Under the pieces are notes generated by a model, which worked only from the letters and a program-made list of their open reading frames with translations, did not search any database and was not told the origin of the DNA. The position numbers and the translations under genes were made by a program. This document shows positions 12,001 through 23,100 of a stretch of DNA of 64,000 nt, piece after piece. This DNA comes from Psococerastis gibbosa (lineage: Eukaryota; Arthropoda; Insecta; Psocodea; Psocidae). Location: contig OZ020490.1 of NCBI GenBank assembly GCA_963971405.1, forward strand, positions 16,579,464-16,643,463, in the 5' to 3' direction. Numbering within the stretch: position 1 is the stretch's first letter; the number at the start of each line of letters is the position of its first letter.

Positions 12001-15000
12001 ATTTTCAGATTCTATAATAATTTAAATAATTATAAATAAAATATTTTCTGATTCTAAAATTCTGATCATTTTATTCAAAAAATATTATTCGCACTGTGTG
12101 TTGTGTTTTCCAACGCCAGCATTTCTGCTTTAAGCAGGGCGGGGGAGTGAGTCTGTTTCATAACTTGAGGCACCCTAAGGGCAGACTCCTTCACCTCGGG
12201 GAGAAGGGGAGTTGACTGACAGGGTGGACCTCCTGATTATAGCAGATTCACAACCACTCGGGGAAGATACTAATGTCACACGATTAAATCGAAGGTGACC
12301 AGGACTCGACACGCACGTAGACTGACTGGTAAAGTCTCAGCGCGTTATCATGTCCCACCATGTTCCCCTGCCAACGGTGTGCACACTACCAACTTTGCTG
12401 CAGTTTTAAAAATGCTCTGTTCTAGTGTTCTCAACTTGGTACGGTCGTTGGCTGATTGCGCTGAAAAAGGTTGTTTACAAAAGTACAAAACTATCGTACG
12501 TGCATAACCTTAAAACTACTGGGAACCCTTACATTCTTTTGTCGGCTAGCTACCGGTATATATTTGCTAACGCACTACCCACTTTACCTGATTTTCGCTG
12601 TTTTCCACGCAACAGCAATCATCAAATTGACCAGAACATCTACAGGCATGAAACTGCAAATGTTTTGGCCGTCTCCCCGCATCGACTGGAGCAAGCCTTT
12701 GCCGGTTCCTGCTGCGAGACCAGCTGGTCCATTCAGGTTGTCCACCCATCCTGGGAAAGGCTCCTTCCAGCTACTGGTTACTGCAAATACAACTTGACTT
12801 GACACCAATTTACAGTACAATACACTAGGCTTCTTAAAACATAAAAACATGACAGGTTTTGGTGCACAAAAATATATAATCGACTAAATTTAGAAACAAA
12901 AGTCCTAAATAACAGGCAAGCTTAAAAAAACTGTAAAACTGTCTAAGATCTGTTCATCAATAAAGCTTTCTAGCTGATCATTGATATAAATGTAATGCTT
13001 TAATGATATCTAGCTATTACTACAATATTAGGTGGGTATTTTATGCTTTTATACTTCCAATTTATACGTAGGCCCTAGTAAAAGGAAAGCTTTGTGGTAG
13101 TCAAAATTTTCGATTCCGAGATTTCAACGGGTTTACTCGTTAACACAGAAAAGTGGTTTTTACGAAATGTCTGTCTGTCTGTCGGTCTGTCTTTTTATTG
13201 ATTTGCGGGCAAACTACTCGGTGGATTTGGATGCAATTTGGCATGTACAGTAGGTTCACAAAAGTCATACCTTTTTTTTATCATGGGCTAACTCAATTTT
13301 GGGGGTTTCATTATCAAAAATAAAATATAAAAAATATAAAAATATCTTATCTTATGTTTAGTAATATATTTGGAGCTATCTAACAGCTATATACAGAAGA
13401 ATTCACTTCTGTATAAGGAAAATAAAACTACGCATAACCAGAATTAGAAAATATGTCATTTTAAGTCAGACAAGGACCAGAGAATGAAATTTATCAAGAA
13501 ATGTACAAAGGCTGCATAAATGGCCGTGCCCAAGGGGGTGGTCCATGGGGTCCAGACCCGCCCCGATATAAATTTTTGTATGTAAACCTCTAAAGTTTGA
13601 ATAATTTATCCATTTTTCATTAATAAATTACTTTTTAAAAAAATTGACCCCCCCCCCCCCCCGAAATCAAAACCTGGGCACGGCCTTGGTTGCATGTGAA
13701 CAACGAGGCCTATATTTTCCAAATTGTAATTGGGACTTTCAGAATACTAAGTTATCTAATTCCAGGCCTTTGGTATTGCTGTACAATATGATCACATATT
13801 ATACTGAAGTGCCCGGATATACTGTAGCTGGATTTATATGACGTATTAGGTCTAATGTAATAATCGAAATGCATAAAATACCGTACCAATTGATGGTCGA
13901 ATGATTGCCGAAGGTAGGCCAACACATTCTTTGGCAACCAGACCCTCCGCGAGGGCTTTTGTATACGTATATGTATTAGGTCGCTTGCCCAGAACGCTAG
14001 AACATTAAATAACATATGATATACAGTATGATTAAAGGCTCGGTGAAGTTCAATTGTATGTGAGAAGTGGTTCTCTTGAACCGGAAGGTTCTCACCTTCG
14101 CGACCCGGTAAAAAAGGATACATTTTTCCCCTAGTCTAAGACATTCAGCTCTAAAATGGGTACTTTAGCTTCACAGGTTTTAAAAGACGTACCTGACCAA
14201 ACTATCACAAATAGAGAAATAGGTAGTCAAGGAAGAGGATCCTGAAGGTACTAGTATCGTACTAACACTTGATATATATAGGTTGTCGTACCGCTGTTTC
14301 TTTTATATGATAAAAAAAATAATAACACCCAATAGGTACCCTTATTGTGATATACCGATATTCCCATACATATAGAGTAGATATATCGAGAGTGGAATCG
14401 AATGGTAATCAGGTTAGAATGTAATTGCGGATGAAAAACAATGTTTTAAGCTATCTGACTAATTAACTGCTGAAATGAAGAGTACTTTAAATTCCTATTT
14501 CCTTGCCTTCTTTTATAATACCGTATATTAGAGTAACATACAGTATTTAACAACAATTGAGGCGTATAGAAACCAAAGCGTATAACTGCAGTCAAACTCA
14601 TTTTGAGATAAACGCTCATGGAGTTAATAGAAACAAATTTTCATTGGTGAACTGATTTTCAAATTCATTTTATTCAGGAACTGAGCATGCTACAGTTATT
14701 GTGAGAGTTTCCTTGGTGACTTCGTGGAACTTGGAGAACATCATAAGTAGAGGAAGATGAACGCAATGATCCACAGTGAAATACTTTAATAGTGACCGGT
14801 TTCGGATGTTTTTCTGGTAATGGATTTTATCCGAAACCGGTCACTATTAAAGTATTTTACTGTGGATCATTGCGTTCTTCTTCCTCTACTCATGATATTC
14901 TACAGTTATACTGATTGGCCTTAAAATAGATAAGTGCTTTAGGAAGACCAAGGTGCAGTTATCTCAACGTTTAAAAAAAAATGGAATTATACGCTTTGGT

Positions 15001-18000
15001 TTCTATGCTAATCAATTACGACATGCTCCCGCGAAACTGTCAATCCAATGGGGTAGGCAGACTATAGGCCTACTTACAGTGGGGTTATTGCATTCACCAA
15101 ATCATCATCTACCCATTCCAGCCAAGACATGAATTTTTCGGGGTCTGCAGGAGGAAGATAGAGGACATCTTCGATTACTTTTCGATCGCAGTGAGCGTAA
15201 GCCGTTGAAATGTGCACCACAGCCTGAAAAATATCATCACCAACGCCAATTCAGCACTAATTTTAAATACATTTATTGCTTTGGGGATTATGAATCAATA
15301 TGTTAAGTTTGAATGAATGAATGAATTAGACTGTAAAGTCTTTTTTCATGTTTGATGAAAATATAGAATAAATAGCGCCAAAAAGTTTACCCTTTGTAAA
15401 ATTTAATGTTCCGTGACAAGATCAAAAGAAGGGTGGGCCGGCCGAGGCTATGATGGAAGGACGACGTCATGGTCAAGAGAGGGCCGTGGCTGAGTGGTTA
15501 GAGAGCTTGAATTTCAATCGGGAGAACGGTAGGTAGTTCAAATCCTCAAGGGAATTGGAACTGCAGTCCTTGGCTATACAAGAGATTGATATGAACTTTC
15601 CAGACGAGCGATATTTCACTATACACTGGTTACGGGTCTGTAGTACAATATTTTTAAGTATAAGCACTGGGTACACCACAATAAACCACCGAATATTCAT
15701 ATAGTGCTTAACTTACGGCTAAATTTCGAACTTTTTTAGCGAACCGAATAACTCCTTGAGTTCCAGCGACATTTTTTAGAACTGCATCTTTGAGTGGCTC
15801 GGCAAATTTCACGGTGGCGGCAACGTGAAAAATTATGGAGACACTTTGGTGAAGATTTATGGCGTCTGGCTCTGGAATACCCAAGCCAGGCAGTGTGATG
15901 TCTCCGTTGACCAGGCAAACTTTCTTGAGGAGGGCAGGGTTGCTCTCTCGGATCAAGTCAAACAACTGAAAATCAATCATAAACAAAAAATAAATAAAAC
16001 TTGTTATAACAACCCGAATTAGTAAAACCCAAATAATCGTTAAGAAATTAACTTTGTCTAAGAAACCCACTTGTGTTAGTATAAAACCTTGAGCGCTTTC
16101 GGCAAGAACTGCCATCTACAGAGGGAAACCCACTAGCACAGTTACACCTTATCTGCGATTTGAGACTTGCTCAACTCGAGGAGAAGATGCAAATGTGACT
16201 AGAGAGAGGAAACCTTGGTTTATATAGGACTGGGAGCGGGGGAGGAGGGGGTGGGAGGGGGCGTGGCTGGTTACCTATTCCTAACCTACTAGCTAGATCT
16301 ATTAGAGGAGATGATTGTGTGAATGTGGTGTCGTTTGTTAATTTTTCCCTATTGTGTAAAGCTCTTTTGATTTCAACATTTTCAAAAAAAAATTAAAGTG
16401 TAACTTTTCTTTATTTTGTGTAGGGCTGTCCCATTGTGAGGATCGAATGTGTGATTAGTTAAGGTGTTTCGCGAATGTGCTGTTGGTGTTGGTGTCTCCT
16501 ATACCTGTTATATGTTCTCTGACCCTAGTTTTAAAGCTTCTGCCTGTTTGGCCTATGCAAATTGCGTTACAATCGTTACAATTCAGACAATAAACTCCAT
16601 TGCATTTTTCCTTTTCTGGTTTGGTTTTGCAGTTCATGAGTTTATTGGCCAAATTGTTGCGATTGTACGGGGCTGGTGTTTTGTCTGTTGTAGAAGAAAT
16701 GAGGTAACTTATTTGTTCTGTGATTTTTTCAATGTATTGTATCCTGAAATATGATTTATTGGTTTCCGGGTTTAAGCTCTCTATAGGTAGGCCTATTTTT
16801 TGTTGGTAGTAGTCGGATTCGAAACGGAAATAGTTCTGATGAGTGCATGTGTCTGACAGAAGGAGGGTCTCAGAAATAAGGCTGATCGAGGTATTATTGT
16901 GATAGAGTGACTGGGCAACTAATTTACGTACTTCGGGTACGGGAATATTAGTAAACAGATTTTTGACATCGAAAGAGACGAGTTTGGCATTGCTGGATAA
17001 GGAAAGGTGCTTAAGGCGGGAAACCAACTCGAATGAGTTTTTGACGCTGTGGTGGGGTGTGAAGTTTGATAGCTCGCGAATGTGTTTGTTGAGAAAACTA
17101 GCTACTTTGCTGGCTGGGGCACTGTTATACGAAACTACTGGGCGGATAGGTTGATTGGGTTTATGAAGTTTAACCAGACCAAAAAATGAAGGAGCTACGG
17201 GGTTCATGTTGGTAAATTTATAGGCTATATCTTGGGGTGTCGTATTAGAACTTTGTTTAATGGCTTTTCAAAATCAGAAACAGCATAAGCCTTTACCTTA
17301 AAGTTTTACATTCAGAATTATCTTTCAATCTTCACTTTTTAGAATGGACCACTTTCCAAGATCAAATATACACACAAATTAGTGGCATCACTTACAAAAA
17401 AATCGCACAACACTAAATAAAAAAATAAAAGAACTGAGTCAAACCCAAAATAACAAATCCAACGGAATACATCACACATCACATCGCGACACGAAACATC
17501 AGATGCGCGGGACGCACGTAAGTTCCCGGGCTAACCCCCTTCATTGATCGATGCAGACTGGGGTAGGTCAAGGCCTCACGCCTTCAGCGCAGACACTCAC
17601 TACACTACCCATCACAACACATAAATTCTATCCTCGTACCGTCAACTTATCTAACACGATTTTCAACACAAAAGAATGGAACTTCTCAACAAGGGCCTCA
17701 GGTATTGCCCCGATATAGGTCTAAACAAAAACACGTTAACCAACTTAATGTCAGGCACTGAATTTAGCCTAAAAAACCACAATAATGAAAAACACATAGC
17801 AGCAGATATTCTGAAAAACGTCAAACTTACACACTAAATCTATAAAAAAGAAACTAGCCCAAGATAATCTTACACTCACCAAGGCGGATAAAGGAAATTC
17901 TATTGTCATTTTACCTACCCATGATTATGTTTCTAAAGTCTTAGACCTCATTTTTGATGAATCCACATTCGTAAAACTTAAAGTAGACCCCACAAACAAA

Positions 18001-19262
18001 TTCCAAAAAGCAACCAAAAAAGCCATTAAACAAAGCTCTAATACGATACCCCAAGATATAGCCTATAAATTTACCAACATGAACCCCGTAGCTCCTTCAT
18101 TTTTTGGTCTGGTTAAACTTCATAAACCCAATCAACCTATCCGTCCAGTAGTACATCACGACATACGACATCACAAAATCAAACACAACCTCAAACTAAT
18201 TTACCCCCCAGAGAGCTTAAACCCGGAAACCAATAAATCATATTTCAGGATACAATACATTGAAAAAATCACAGAAAAAATAAGTAACCTCATTTCTTCT
18301 ACAACAGACAAAACACCAGCCCCGTACAACCGCAACAATTTGGCCAATAAACTCATGAACTGTAAAACCAAACCAGAAAAGGAAAAATGCAATGGAGTTT
18401 ATCGTCAAAATTGTAACGATTGTAACGCAATTTACATATGCCAAACAGACAGAAGCTTTAAAACTAGGGTCAGAGAACATATAACAGGTATAGGAGACAC
18501 CAACACCAACAGCACATTCACGAAACACCTTAACTCGGAAAATCACACATTCGATCCTATCCTTCCTTATTTCCTTTCTTCACAGAAGAATCAAACCTTC
18601 GATCGAATAGGCCTAAATTCCCCCTCCTGCTTTTGACTTTTGTTGAAAGTGTGGTGTAGTGCTCACTGGCGGTTATATTATATACAATACAAAAACAATA
18701 GAGACTGCCAAAGAACAGTCAGAATATGCCAACACTAGCAGGACTGATAAGTTTGGGCAAGTTAGTGAGACGGTCTTTGAGTTCCGAGTGGCTATAGGCT
18801 ATGCTATTCCGGAACAAATGCATAGCACACAGACAATTTGGTCACCAGCGATCGGCTGAAAATGGGCAAAACCTGGAAAAACCACAGTCTACTGATGAAG
18901 ATTTTTGTCGCTGGATTGTTGCAGCTACAATTTTTCTATTGCGCTAGACTGCGGTTTTGTACGGTTTTCAACATGAAAAATTTCTCATCAGATCACTACT
19001 GAACTGGTTGCCTAACCCGACCTGATTCGATGTAGAAAAATATAACGACAGATCTTACATGTTCATTTAAAAGTCCGCAGAGTCTCATTTCGGCGTCTTT
19101 GCCCCTCTTCGGCCGCATGAGGACGTAGATTTGGCCAATGTCCGGACATGACCGCAGCAGCTTCTCCACGAGGGCTTTACCGATGAACCCGGTAGCTCCT
19201 GTGATGAAAACTGAACGGCCGCGATAGAAGTGACCGATGTCACTGGTTAGACGGTCCGACAT
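8898..19262 (-). CDS. Fatty acyl-CoA reductase, FAR-1 (complete, 8 coding exons, 512 aa)
   Basis: FARs reduce fatty acyl-CoA to fatty alcohol using NADPH, normally at the ER or peroxisome membrane. Joining 19059-19262, 15717-15965, 15078-15223, 13887-13996, 12588-12780, 11653-11895, 11056-11304 and 8898-9042 gives one open frame of 512 codons plus TAG. Visible hallmarks are the Rossmann TGATGFIG motif (residues 21-28), the active-site YTYTK (YxxxK, 209-213), the [12 protein letters not shown] block, and the C-terminal FAR domain starting around residue 300 with a hydrophobic tail. Against its two neighbours it has one extra serine in exon 6 and LPP where the others have PPP in exon 3. The ATG at 19262 aligns with the other copies. 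Intron 1 carries two dead Penelope-like elements. Its non-coding first exon was not found with confidence. Confidence 0.9.
9362..9745. mobile_element. Fold-back MITE, family M1 copy 2
   Basis: Same family, inserted in FAR-1 intron 7 in opposite orientation, with TAA on both sides (9359-9361, 9746-9748). Confidence 0.85.
10148..10640 (-). pseudogene. Tandem copy of FAR-1 exon 7 3' end (unit 1), split by a fold-back insertion
   Basis: Positions 10574-10640 and 10148-10187 are the two halves of another exon 7 end ([13 protein letters not shown]). They are interrupted by a 386-bp palindromic insertion flanked by TTAA. Its donor is GCAAGC instead of GTAAGC. The frame runs on into former intron sequence. 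Confidence 0.7.
10188..10573. mobile_element. 386-bp fold-back element flanked by TTAA
   Basis: Long inverted arms start GTGTACAGCCCGTARGAAATT. TTAA occurs on both sides (10184-10187, 10574-10577), as in piggyBac or Kolobok-type insertions. It splits an exon 7 relic. A half copy may lie at 41845-41935. Confidence 0.75.
10794..10880 (-). pseudogene. Tandem copy of FAR-1 exon 7 3' end (unit 2)
   Basis: The 3' end of exon 7 ([17 protein letters not shown]) with a GTGAGC donor is repeated about 260 bp downstream of the real one. Only the last ~80 bp of the exon is present and it carries small frame breaks, with no acceptor. It belongs to a tandem array with a ~260-bp period. Confidence 0.75.
11056..11304 (-). 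CDS. FAR-1 coding exon 7
   Basis: This exon has 82 full codons: [20 protein letters not shown], then [30 protein letters not shown] and finally [11 protein letters not shown]. The donor is GTAAGC. Two broken copies of its 3' end follow in the intron. Confidence 0.9.
11385..11532 (-). mobile_element. LINE fragment, FAR-1 intron 6
   Basis: [20 protein letters not shown] followed by AEIKKALI resembles the RRIRxNxEL...IKxxRLxWxGH tail of LINE ORF2. A sister fragment is at 61097-61232. Confidence 0.6.
11653..11895 (-). CDS. FAR-1 coding exon 6
   Basis: This 243-nt exon has VYNCTS, then [19 protein letters not shown], and ends FGKKPQ. It is one codon longer (TSTSSENT) than the matching exon in FAR-2 and FAR-3. 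It starts the C-terminal FAR domain. Confidence 0.9.
12105..12420. repeat. Rearranged copy of the 26.9-kb repeat, FAR-1 intron 5
   Basis: 12105-12210 is the inverse of 27180-27310 and 12215-12420 is the direct match to 26990-27170. Confidence 0.55.
12588..12780 (-). CDS. FAR-1 coding exon 5
   Basis: This 193-nt exon begins [20 protein letters not shown] and ends in [18 protein letters not shown]. It matches the region after the active site in FARs. Acceptor TTGCAG, donor GTAAAG. Confidence 0.9.
13039..13335 (-). repeat. R element fragment (inverted), FAR-1 intron 4
   Basis: The right part of the element only: TTTATACGTA, TTTCAACGG, GTCTGTCTGTC, then TTTTGGGGGTTT. Further partial copies are at 27648-28020 (inverted), 28366-28640, 30225-30530 and 37960-38290. 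Confidence 0.7.
13887..13996 (-). CDS. FAR-1 coding exon 4 (catalytic YxxxK)
   Basis: This 110-nt exon starts [19 protein letters not shown] and ends in RPSI. It is too short to stand out as an open frame and was found by alignment with the sister genes. Acceptor TTCTAG, donor GTACGG. Confidence 0.9.
14560..15010. repeat. Nested palindrome in FAR-1 intron 3
   Basis: The outer arms (GTATAGAAACCAAAGCGTATAA near 14563, in inverse near 14990) enclose an almost perfect ~155-bp hairpin at 14740-14895 with arms such as CAATGATCCACAGTGAAATA. Confidence 0.75.
15078..15223 (-). CDS. FAR-1 coding exon 3
   Basis: This exon has 48 codons plus 2 nt and encodes [20 protein letters not shown] followed by [13 protein letters not shown] is the conserved serine region of the catalytic site. 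The usual YPPP is YLPP here. Confidence 0.9.
15476..15700 (+). mobile_element. tRNA-derived SINE, FAR-1 intron 2
   Basis: The head has an A box (TGGCTGAGTGGTTAGAG) and a B box (GTTCAAATCCT) at tRNA-like spacing, followed by an unrelated body. The arms do not fold as a full tRNA by eye. Confidence 0.6.
15717..15965 (-). CDS. FAR-1 coding exon 2
   Basis: This exon has 83 codons (LFDLIRES... to RNLA) with a TTTTCAG acceptor and a GTAAGT donor. It includes the conserved GDITLPGLG and FHVAATVKF stretches of the Rossmann domain. The frame stays open about 50 codons upstream of the acceptor, which I take as chance read-through of intron DNA. Confidence 0.9.
16013..17267 (-). mobile_element. Penelope-like element copy (inactive), FAR-1 intron 1
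   Basis: The frame 16455-17267 has [34 protein letters not shown], then a GIY-YIG-type end ([25 protein letters not shown]). This order is specific to Penelope-like elements. The second half of the reverse transcriptase, with the YxDD site, is deleted between YYQQKIGLP and [10 protein letters not shown]. The 3' end 16013-16190 is found again at 60500-60680. Confidence 0.82.
17270..18640 (+). mobile_element. Penelope-like element copy, inverted partner (inactive)
   Basis: Head-to-head with the previous copy. It carries upstream parts ([28 protein letters not shown]), then [10 protein letters not shown], a larger deletion, and the GIY-YIG end ([16 protein letters not shown], with IG changed to IC). 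Several stops and frameshifts lie before 17880. Confidence 0.8.
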
Positions 19263-19988
19263 ATCCACCTCTACAAATATTATAAATCTAGAAGAAACGA
19301 CTCACTTAAATAACGAATTGGACATTTGAATAATTTTGAGCTTTTTCTTGTGAAATATCAACCATATAGAGCCATAAAATTAGTAGATTCAGTCAGCGTT
19401 AGGTTACGAAAAGGACGATATAGAATGATTAGGCAAATGCCAACCAATACATTGTGTCAGTATATTATTAAATATTTTAGTAGTGTATTTTTTAAATATA
19501 TACCTACCTGAATTTTCCCTACAAGCTTTTATACAGAGTTATCCACACGATTTTCTCGAAACTGTGCATTAGGTATCGGTGTTAAGACGTAATAGCGAAA
19601 ATTGTGCACTGAACTATAATCAGAGAATATGTTCGTCAACCGTGAACGCCACATGTTGGCACACAAAGATGATTAAACACGTTATATTCACTTATATTAC
19701 TTTAATTTCACAAACACCATGGGTTCGACTTCGTTTAAGGCAAGTGACAGTCATTCCTATAATATTCAAGGCATAACTAGGTATATAGCCTTATAGCGTG
19801 ATGTATTTAATTATATCTTAATAATTATTTATCTCACTTTGATCTTGTTGTATTACTTAAGGAAATGAACTACCTAGATGTTCAAAAAGTCAAATGACCA
19901 CAGTGTGCTAATATATTGGTACTATATTATTGCTCTCGCCACTTCTCCCGAAGTAGACTACACAAAAATTTGTACTCAGCGCACAATC
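18641..19988. other. FAR-1 intron 1 end and FAR-2/FAR-1 intergenic region
   Basis: Apart from FAR-1 exon 1, nothing codes. A block at 19341-19480 (GTGAAATATCAACCATATAG, ATGCCAACCAATACATTG) recurs upstream of FAR-3 (55557-55600, 56690-56730) and at 36255-36290, so the 5' flanks were duplicated with the genes. Confidence 0.6.
19059..19262 (-). CDS. FAR-1 coding exon 1 (NADPH-binding GxxGxxG)
   Basis: This exon has 68 codons ending at a GTAAGA donor, with [20 protein letters not shown] near the start. A TTTGTAG acceptor lies just upstream of the ATG, which implies a 5' non-coding exon. Confidence 0.9.
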
Positions 19989-20142
19989 TTAACCTACGTT
20001 TAAAAATCTTGCTACTTTTAAACAGCAATGAAGAAGTAGGTAGAATATCCTTTTGAATGATGATAACGGCGTCCAAACCCAAAAAAATCGAAGTATCACG
20101 CCGTACAGTGCCAGGTCGGAAATTCGTTTTATTCTGCGGATC
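19989..20142 (-). CDS. FAR-2 coding exon 8
   Basis: The acceptor TTTTTAG is followed by [20 protein letters not shown] and WVWTPLSS, ending ARFLNVG and TAA. The phase matches exon 7. Confidence 0.88.
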
Positions 20143-23100
20143 CTAAAAAAAAAATAAGTTAATTTAAAAAAAAACATCCAAAAATCAAAAGACTATCGGA
20201 TTAAAATGAAATTTTGTGATGGAACTTTTAGGCTAGTAGAAGAACGCGAGAGATCAAATCAAAAATCAAAAAGCTGTATATTTTTACAAGTTGTTTTTTT
20301 ACAATTATAGGGGTGACTTACCGCAGGACAAGTCCGTGTGCGGTTTAGGCTTTTATACAAATAACTAAATAACTACAAATAACTGTATGGAAACCAAAGT
20401 TGAATTATGCTAGTTTTGTTGTTGTGTTAGTATATTAGTATAATCACGTAGGCTTCCCTGGCCGGAGTCTGGTGAGGAGACAAAGGGATGCGAGCTAATA
20501 GGCCGTGGTCGATCCGCTCGTACTCCTCCGTCTCCTCATGTTAGTGTATTAGTAATTAGTAATATGTTAGTATTGTGTGCGTAAAAGGTTGGAGATATTC
20601 TGTGTGTTATTTTATTTTTTTGTCTATCTTATGCATCTATTTCTTGTTTTACCCATATTTTTAATTGTTTTTTGAATACTGTCATGTTTTCGATTGCTTT
20701 TAAATTTATGTTTAATCTGTTGTAGTGTTTTATTCCTACGTATAGCGTTTGGTGTTGTATTAGTGTTTCTAGTTTAAAAGCAGCTAAAGTCAAATTTTGG
20801 TGGGATTGTAGGTGGGTACCTTTTAAACCATTTCTTTCACATTTTTTTTGTTAATCGTGCGCGCACTTAGCCTTATGCTACTATACGTAACCGGTATTAG
20901 TTTTGTTATCATATTATTACTAGTTTTCATCAGAGGTAATTCTCTTGAGTGCATTTTCTCGAGGCAACTCTTCCCTTTTTGTTTTGTTGTTGGGTTACAT
21001 TTTTCTTAGTTCAGGTGAGCTCAGCAAAGTCCTTATTTTTTTTCTGCACTGGAGTTTAGGTATTCATACTTGTATACCATAGTGAGGTAGTTGAACAACC
21101 ACCTCACACTACCTAATTGCCAACTCCTATCATTCCAGCGAGTCCTGGTAATCTATCAAGTACACTGTTATTGAGAACTGTGAACATAGCAGTGTACTGG
21201 GTCCACACAGTGGTATTTTTAATAAGGACTTTTTATTGTTTCTGTTACTATTACTAAGCCAACCATAGCGGAGTTAGGGCTATAAATCTTACACTCAACT
21301 TGGAAGGCCCGGGACCACCTGCTTTACATGCCCTCCGAAGAATGGCCAGAAAATTTAGCCAGTGTGGAACTCGAACCAACAACCTCTCGGGTGAAAGTCA
21401 GAGTCCGTGCCACTATGCTACATGTCTTGGTATATGCTGTTGTAAGAAGCACTAGGCTATGTTTCCATCCACAAGCTATGGGCCAATGACATTTCTGTCA
21501 TCAAAGCTTTTGGGCATTTTGGGCGTGGAGGGGGGGGAGGGAATTTTTCAATGAGTCTATTTTATAAGTACAAATAAGATTCACTTATTTATTTTTTACT
21601 TGCTTAGGCGGGTATTCCACTGGTCGATTTTTCCGTCAAATGTGATTATAAAGAGTCATCTGCCATATTATAACTGAATTTATAATATAGATAAGTTAAG
21701 TATCTGCATAAATTAAATTTACTTATTTATAATTAATAATTAAATCTCCTTAAATTAAGTTATAATATGGTAGCAGACTCCTTTTAATCACATTTGACTG
21801 GAAAAGTGACCAGTGACCGCCTTACTTTTGGCTATAGATAGGCCTGCAATAACGCTAGCTTATCAATGGACTTCATGCAACAAACAAAATATGACGCTTT
21901 TCACCTGAAAAATATGTCTATTGTCACGGTCTTGGTGGAGCTTACGACACCTTATGGAGAGGTTTACTCCTGCTCAAGATGGCTATAAATGGCATCTCTG
22001 GTAAAATCGTTTTTAGGGGAACACCATATTATATTATACTGTATATGTTATAAATGCAAATATAAGTTTCACTTATTTATTTTTAACTTCGCTTTAACTT
22101 CGCCTAGATAAGCCTGCATTAGCCCTAGCTTACCAGTAAAAATTGGTTTCCTTTGTATCAGCTGGCTCCTTAAAAATATACATTTTTATTCCCATGTAAA
22201 AATGATCCAGGTATTCTTCCCAGTTCAACTCAGTGATGTCAAAATTGAATATTTCCCGGTCTTTCGTACTCAACGTCTGGTGCAGCTTCTTCGTCTTCTC
22301 ATTGGTGAACTCCCATTCGCGTATGGTGAAGAATTGTATAGCCTCCATACTCTTCAAAATTTTCTTGCTTATATTTACCATTCTGAAATTAAAAAAAAAA
22401 CTAGGCGCACAGAGCCGCAAATAAATTTATTATTATTTAGTATTTATTTATTATTATTATTTTTTTATAATTAAACATTCATTTACTAACTTACTTACGC
22501 AAGATAGCCCAGTTAGCTTCGAATTCGTTACATCGAGTGAGTTGGGAAAAATTAGATACAAGCTCAACTTGCTCAACTTGCTCAACTTATTTCCTCCTCA
22601 CATTTCCACCCCCCCCCCCCCCATGTCGAAGCCCTTGCCCTATCACAGCAAATATGGTATGGCCTGAAAAAGGAAGAATAGACAAAGACATGGCCCATGG
22701 GTATATAATTTAACTTGTGATAGACCTTCTACATTTGCCCAAAAAGTTGCATTGAACCCGCGTTACTGAACTGTGTTACCGATCCGCGTTACTGACCCGC
22801 GTTACCCACGAATATCTCGCATGACGTCACACTTTTCGTACATGCACCTAGTATTCCAGCCAGCACTCGTCGATTTATTAGACGTTGTCACGTCAAAAAG
22901 GATCAATAGAAAACAATTGCCATAAAATATACTACTTATACAATATAATTATTCTGTAAACTTACTGTGGCTTTTTACCCAAAAGACAAAAAACTCCGTC
23001 CAATATGTATGCAGGCACTAACTGGTAGCAAAACACACGAAACTGATGGTAGTACCCACATTTGGTCAATGCACTTGTAGGGTAAAAATATACTTCTTTG

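Noticed and set aside
12425-12802. Long plus-strand frames opposite FAR-1 exon 5
   Set aside because: Antisense shadows of the exon; the translation resembles nothing and the minus strand fits the FAR alignment.
13752-14123. 123-codon minus-strand open frame over FAR-1 exon 4
   Set aside because: It is in the wrong frame of a well-supported exon; the true frame gives the YTYTK motif and joins its neighbours.
15476-15550. Functional tRNA gene
   Set aside because: A and B boxes are present, but I cannot fold a proper acceptor stem and a SINE body follows.
15708-16115. 135-codon frame that extends FAR-1 exon 2 upstream, as a possible alternative first exon
   Set aside because: The extension covers the splice acceptor and repeat DNA. 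The matching positions in FAR-2, FAR-3 and the relic do not code, so read-through is likelier.
16455-17267. Retroviral or LTR-type reverse transcriptase
   Set aside because: The KLHKP-type thumb-side motifs and the GIY-YIG end are those of Penelope-like elements; no LTRs, gag or protease seen.
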